A stretch of 64,000 bases of DNA from Dryas octopetala (Eukaryota; Streptophyta; Magnoliopsida; Rosales; Rosaceae), in assembly GCA_963921425.1 (NCBI GenBank), contig OY992837.1, forward strand, positions 15,535,896 through 15,599,895, in the 5' to 3' direction. How positions within the stretch are numbered: position 1 is the first letter of the stretch; each line of letters starts with the position of its first letter. Below the pieces are notes generated by a model, which saw nothing but the letters and a program-made list of their open reading frames with translations, was not told the DNA's origin and did no database searches. This document shows, piece after piece, positions 58,815 to 64,000 of the stretch. Made by a program: the position numbers and the translations under genes.

Positions 58815-59366
58815 AGAGTGAGAGACAATTTAAATCCACACCAATGCACATTCAAACAGCAATACCAACCCAGAAGATAAAATTAAAATAGAGAAAAATG
58901 AGCTACAATTGAAAAAAAAAAAAAAAATCCTAAATCCAAACCCTCCATTCTTATCACAAGAAGAGCTAGCTCTTAAAAAAAAGAAAATAATAATAAACCC
59001 AGAAAAATAAAACAAACCTTTAAGAACTAACAATACCTGGTCGCGATTTTTCTGCTTTTAGAGAATAAGAATGGAGCTCAGAGATGAGAGGGAAGAAGAA
59101 AAGTGTGAAGCTCTTTCTACTTTCTAGGGAATTCCAATACTCATTCCTTAAACCCTAGTAAACGATGGTCTTCACTTTGAGCTTTGACTCATTTTCCGAC
59201 CACAGCTTTAATGTTTGACCCATTTTTCAAAAACACTTGTTTTTTTGTCTTTTAAAACTTCCACCGCCAGATTCATCCAGCGGCTACAATTGGTATCCGC
59301 TAGTTTTGACTCCGTACAAATTCATTTTGGTTCTCCACTTCTCCTTAAACTGATTATTTTGAATTA
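58815..59366. other. 5' region of the F-box pseudogene and spacer
   Basis: Probably leader and promoter of the minus-strand F-box pseudogene, with an A-rich run at 58913-58927. No other gene seen. Confidence 0.4.
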
Positions 59367-59447
59367 AACAGTCTGGTTAGAATTGATGCTGTTTGTGGTG
59401 ATCTGGTAAATGCTCATCACATGTTTGAAGAAATTACTGATCCAAAC
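59367..59447 (+). pseudogene. Pentatricopeptide-repeat (PPR) gene relic
   Basis: Encodes NSLVRIDAVCGDLVNAHHMF then EEI. It lines up with the common plant PPR phrase NSLI-MYAKCGDL--A---F-EM. Only about 25 residues are readable and the frame soon meets a stop. Short, so the call is tentative. Confidence 0.5.
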
Positions 59448-59567
59448 TTTGGTTTGTTGGACAAGTATGATGATGTCTTCCTATGTGCATGTTGGTCAAT
59501 AGGATGCTGAGTTTGCACAAGTTTTTGCCATAACAATCTGGACAAGTATATCATCATAGACAACAAT

Positions 59568-61924
59568 ATGCTCCAGCTTGGTCTTCATCTTTCCCTCCCA
59601 GCCAAACTCAACTGCTTCACACCCTCTAAACTCTACCCCAATAGACATTTTCCTATCCATGATTTCCTGCTCTGCACAACCCCATCCAACAATCCCATTT
59701 TCAGTTCTCCAAACAACTCCAACACCAATTTCACTCACATTATTAGTAAAAGGTTCAAGTACTACAAAACTTTTGCAGTTTCTGCTAATGGGGACAATGA
59801 AGCTAACCCAACTCATGAAGTTCAACAAGGGACTGGCCAAGAGAAGAAGAGCTTCTGGGGTGCTGTTAGTTTGATTGTTGGCACTGCAGTAGGGCCTGGC
59901 ATGCTGGGTTTGCCTGCTGAAACGATTAGATCCGGCCCGCTTCCCTCAACCATTGCCATTCTTGTCTCTTGGGTCTATGTTATCTCCTCAATCATCCTTG
60001 TTGCTGAGCTCAGCTTCGCCGCCATGGAAGAAGATGGGGTTGAAGAGGTAAGCTTCACTGGCCTTGCAACAAAAGCGTTAGGAAGTCATTTTGGTGCATT
60101 TATTGCTGTGATCTATGCCTCTTTGAGCTTTGCCTTGTTGGTGGCCTGTGTCTCGGGCATTGGCTCAATTGTCTCGCAGTGGTTTCCAGGGATGAATCTT
60201 CTAATGGCTCATGCATTATTTCCGCTTGTGTTTGGATCAGTGATTATTTTCTTTCCCTTTAATGCCATTGATGCTGCAAATCGTTTTCTATGCTTCATCA
60301 TGCTTTTCTCCATAACTGCACTTGTGGCCATTGGTTTATCTGTGGCCAGAACCAACTTGTTTGCTTCATTTGGCCATGCCTCATGGAGTCTTTCCTCAAT
60401 CTTACCAGCCATACCTGTCACTGTCCTCACATTGGGGTTCCATGTTATCACCCCTTTCATTTGTAAGATTGCTGGGAACACTATATCCGAGGTTCGGAAA
60501 GCCATACTCTTTGGTGGGGCTGTTCCATTGATCATGGTTTTATCATGGAATTTGATTGTGTTGGGGCTTTCTGGGGCCAACTCAGCAGCCTCTTCCAGAG
60601 ACCCAATATCCCTTCTTCTTTCGGTCAATCCCTCTGCTTTATCTGCAGTCCAAGGATTTGCCTTTACTGCTTTGGCAACCAGCTTGATTGGCTATGCGGT
60701 TAGCTTCCCAAAACAGCTTCTTGATACTCTGCAGTTGATTGCAAAAATCAACCTGAAAAAACAAAGTTATTCTGAAATACAACTAGGTTCTGATGGTAAT
60801 GGATTTGGAAGAGTTGGGTTTGCTGTTTATTCAGGAAGACCTAATCTTGGAAATGCAGGGAGGGTTTCATTTATCCGTTCAGGGTGTATTGCTCCCTCAG
60901 AAGCTAAATCAGGATCCACCACTAATATATTTGCAATGCCGCTTGTACTTGGTGTTCCAGTGCTCATAGCTTCTTTCTTTCGCTCAACCTTTTCCAGAGC
61001 TCTTGACTTTGCTGGGCTTTATGCAAACTGCTTTCTATTTGGCATCCTTCCTCCAGCAATGGCTTACATACACCAATCCAGGAAGAAATCCAGGTAAAGC
61101 CAAGATCCTCAAGTTGTGAACAGTGAACCACACTGTAAGTCTAACAAATTGAGGCAGTTGAAATAGAAGATAACCAACTCTGAGACCAAATCCAGTCTAA
61201 AAGTATATACTGATCATGCCTGCTACTCTCTCCGATATGTTAATTGTTAAGCTTGTTCTTTTTTTTTTTAAGAACTAGAAACAAGGATTTTGAAACAAAC
61301 TTCACAAACCTGAAACAATCTTGGAAACCAAAATTCTATAAGGATATACTGAGCATGCTTGCTACTTTTTTTGATATGTTAATTGTTAAGTTTGTTTTAG
61401 ACAATTAAATGCTGTTCCCCTTTCCTCTATGCAGTGAAGTATCTTGAAAACATACTAGACATTCACTTTACTGCTTATTTCATCCTTCTTAGAGTAGTCT
61501 CTTATTAGCTGAAATTTTCAATGCTCTTTCTAATGGATCCTGCATAAGTGTTCCATCTGTCACGATAGCTCTTTCTTATTTCATCCAGCATGGGTTTAAT
61601 CCCCCTCCTCCACGCCTAAAAACCCAAGTTACATGGAAATAATTTTTTGGGAACTACAGTTCCATACTTCTTATCCTAGGCCCTTGCCTTTTGAGCTGGG
61701 GTATTTAAAACAGCATAAAAACCCAAGTTACATGGAAATAATTTTTTGGGAACTGCAGTTCCATACTTCTTATCCTAGGTCAATTTGAAAGATTGTTTAG
61801 ATGCAGACCTGATTGAATACAAAAAAGATATGCTTGATTTTGCAGGTCATCCATTTTGCCAGGGGGAGATGGTACACTTTTGCTCCTCTTTGGAATTGCT
61901 GTCATTTTGGGGATTTGGCATTAG
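59568..61924 (+). CDS. Tryptophan/tyrosine permease family protein, probably plastid inner envelope
   Basis: Amino-acid permease of the aromatic HAAAP/Trp_Tyr_perm family. Exons 59568-61093 and 61846-61924 join in frame to give 534 residues. The first 90 residues are Ser/Asn/Pro-rich and poor in acidic residues, like a chloroplast transit peptide. The family signature SLIVGTAVGPGMLGLP (about 101-116) follows. About ten or eleven hydrophobic helices then appear, including ISSIILVAELSFAAMEE, LLVACVSGIGSIVSQWFPG and LPAIPVTVLTLGFHVITPFI. The second exon adds SILPGGDGTLLLLFGIAVIL and the stop. Without it the protein would lack the final helix, so I include it. A defective copy lies 5 kb upstream. 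Substrate specificity in plants is not established; aromatic amino acids are inferred from the bacterial TyrP/Mtr relatives. Confidence 0.92.
61206..61395. repeat. Duplicated 3'-flank motif of the permease gene
   Basis: TATACTGATCATGCCTGCTAC ... AATTGTTAAGCTTGTT (61206-61255) recurs, slightly changed, at about 61341-61395. It occurs a third time at 54322-54375, where it forms the 5' part of the chimeric pseudogene. These lie in the intron before the last permease exon. Confidence 0.85.
61618..61779. repeat. 63-bp direct repeat in the permease intron
   Basis: Units 61618-61680 and 61717-61779, AAAACCCAAGTTACATGG ... CTTCTTATCCTAGG, differ at one base (ACTACAG versus ACTGCAG) and are 36 bp apart. 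Confidence 0.93.
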
Positions 61925-64000
61925 GTGGCTAGCAGCTAGAGCTCTCAACAAACCCAAGCTAACAATGCCACAACAGTCAGATTTGGCTTAATGACTTCAA
62001 GAAACTCATTTTATTTTTAAGTGCCTCTGCTTATGTGAAAAGATTATTCTCTGATTGAACAAGGATGATAAACTAAAATTAGTTTTCAGAATCCTTTCAT
62101 ATGAATATTTGTTGTTGCCTACATTGCACCTGTAATCAAGAGAAACATTCAGCAAAGTGTCAGGTTGACCTATTTAATGTATATGATTGTGTGGTTTGTC
62201 TAAGAATGTTGGTGCTTGCTTCTAGAATTTCATATGCATGTTCTCTCTTACACATGCGGTCGGGTTGATTACAGACAAGTAACAGGCAGTAAAAAAGAGA
62301 GCTTTGCATCAAGGAAAATAGAGATCCTAACAGTCTAACAAAGCCTAGCATATAAAATGTGCCAGCCTAGTATATACTATGCGCACTGAACGCATGTAAA
62401 GAGCTTTAAAAACATAATATGATGAGATTGTATATGTCTGAAGTCTATCTTCTGATAGCCAATTGGTCTCAAGAGGCCTGAGCTTTATGAGAAAGTTTGT
62501 CAACATTAAATTGCACTCTAGATCTTAGTAAGCCAAGGCAATACTGCAATACTGGGGTAGCAGTCTAATAGCATATCCTGTCTACAAAAGACAGTGCAGG
62601 TTTAACTATTCCTGTATTATTCTTGCTGCTTTCATGTTGAACATACAAATTTTAATAATATAATCTCTTATGAACTATTATTATACTGACAGAGTGACAG
62701 TTCATGACCTAAGCTGGTGTGAGCTTTCCGAGAAAGGACATCAAGGTGAAGGGTTGCAGTCAAGAAAGGAAATGCTGGTGGTGGCTAGTTTGACCCCAGC
62801 TCCTGCCTACCAAGCAGGAAATGTTGATAGAAGGGCAAGACCAAGATGGTGCGGTGAACATTTGGGACGAACAGATCCAAAGAGCAATGGATCAAAGCTT
62901 GGTTTCTTTGGTAAGAGGTTGTAAAGGGATGCAAACCAAAAGGTCATATACCTTGTAAATTTGATTGTTTTATTGTGCTCTGCTGAAAGTACTGCAGACT
63001 GAATGGTTGAAAGAATGATGTAGTTGCCCAGTGAATAGAGTCATGCTACTAAGCATATTGGAAGTACCTAAAAAGTGGGTAGTATTTCACTGGACCATCA
63101 TATCTTTCTTCTTTTAATAGAACTTGTCAGCCAAACTATAACATGGCTGATTGTCGTCATGTTTTTCGGTTGTTTGCCATTTCTTTCTTTCCCAATATCA
63201 TCTGAACAGAGGACCATGAAGAAATAGTGTGGCAGATTCTGTGCCTGTTTGACTGCCCAGCGTATTGTTGTTGGTGGTCTTATGGTCAGATATGATGTTT
63301 GCCTTACTCATCTGAGTGTCTTCCTCTTAGTTATGATAATGGAACCATCTGTTGACTGATAAATTATGTTGTTGATAGTGCTGATAAGAATCTACAAAAG
63401 AAATTTCCTTTTCTATTACATTTTCTACTCTCGCTACTTAATTCTAGATCCCAATTGAAACAAAGATCCAGACTGTGTGACCCCTTTTGTTGAAGATATA
63501 TTGATCAAGACCCTCCATGATGGTGACTTTTAGAAAGAATTCATGACTACTCAGAATTAAAGGAATTTTAGGCTTCAAAGTTACAGGTTACAACTTCTAC
63601 TGAAAAATTTGATAAAAGAATTCCAAAGAGACTTACTTTTGATTACTATAACGTTATAATTGCTTTTTTCCTTTACATTAATACTTATCCAAAAAGCTTT
63701 TTTTTATTATTATTGATTTATGTTGGCTGTGACACTCTTATTTTAGAGATTTCTATTTTTTAGACTCTTAATAATGTCATGTATTGAATAGTTTAAAATC
63801 TTATTTCTTAACAGTGAACCAATCCCCTTGCATACTGCATACCAAGTGAAGTATCATTTCCTATTTCTTGACAGTTGCATTTTTCTAGTTTTTGCTCCTT
63901 TATAATCAGGTTGAGTTTATTTTATTGCAATGCCATGGTGTGTTGAATTATATACTTGTTTGTCAAGTTTCTTGACTCTGGTTTGGTAGCAGAAGCAACT
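61925..64000. other. Downstream of the permease gene, no gene recognised
   Basis: Permease 3' UTR followed by AT-rich sequence to the window end. An 84-codon frame at 62670-62924 (plus) has mixed composition and no domain I recognise; it could be an exon of a gene that extends past the window, but there is no support. Confidence 0.45.

Noticed and set aside
62670..62924. 84-codon open frame near the right edge
   Set aside because: Mixed composition but no domain, and no neighbouring exons; left as unassigned.

Overview
The window reads as nuclear DNA of a flowering plant, almost certainly a eudicot. It is AT-rich, its genes have many short exons with GT-AG introns, and it carries typical plant transposons: Copia and Gypsy LTR elements primed by initiator tRNA-Met, TRIMs, hAT and Mutator-type MITEs, and an L1-type LINE with a terminal RNase H. 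I cannot name the species. The host genes read were rebuilt exon by exon by checking reading frame across splice sites.

Layout. 1-1687 (+): 3' part of an FSH1/OVCA2-type serine hydrolase. 1.7-14.8 kb: a transposon-rich gap with a 304-bp TRIM, a hAT element with 8-bp target duplications, a Mutator-type element holding a solo Copia LTR and a 63-bp-stem hairpin, a plant-mobile-domain relic, and a deleted Gypsy element. 16.2-23.2 kb (-): a ten-exon PQ-loop transporter gene with a 27-nt microexon; its introns hold a LINE tail and a SINE-like unit. 25.7-32.3 kb (-): a Copia element with LTRs and a 5-bp target duplication, broken by a hAT element that carries telomere-like repeats and by a TRIM fragment. 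34.8-37.8 kb: two related Mutator-type elements, one carrying a decayed arabinogalactan-protein gene. 37.9-41.6 kb (-): a PLAC8/cell-number-regulator gene. 42.3-48.1 kb (+): a complete but mutated L1 LINE with an 18-bp target duplication, next to a broken last exon of a heavy-metal-associated isoprenylated protein. 52.1-53.7 kb (+): a small DnaJ protein. 54.3-61.9 kb: a plastid-type tryptophan/tyrosine permease gene (59.6-61.9 kb) and a chimeric 5'-deleted copy (54.3-55.4 kb), with an orphan SERK-type LRR exon, an F-box pseudogene split by a 180-bp tandem repeat, and a PPR relic between them. 61.9-64.0 kb: nothing recognised.

The intact genes are unrelated housekeeping or transport functions and do not form a pathway. 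From memory, the PLAC8, DnaJ and PQ-loop genes match neighbours on Arabidopsis chromosome 2 (around At2g40935-At2g41050), so this is probably an old syntenic block inflated by transposons. I found no CRISPR, operon, phage or other prokaryotic feature, and no convincing tRNA or rRNA gene. The most unusual items are the Mutator element with the arabinogalactan-protein fragment, the hAT element with the telomere-like array, the chimeric permease copy, the orphan SERK exon and the long hairpin at 7.5 kb.
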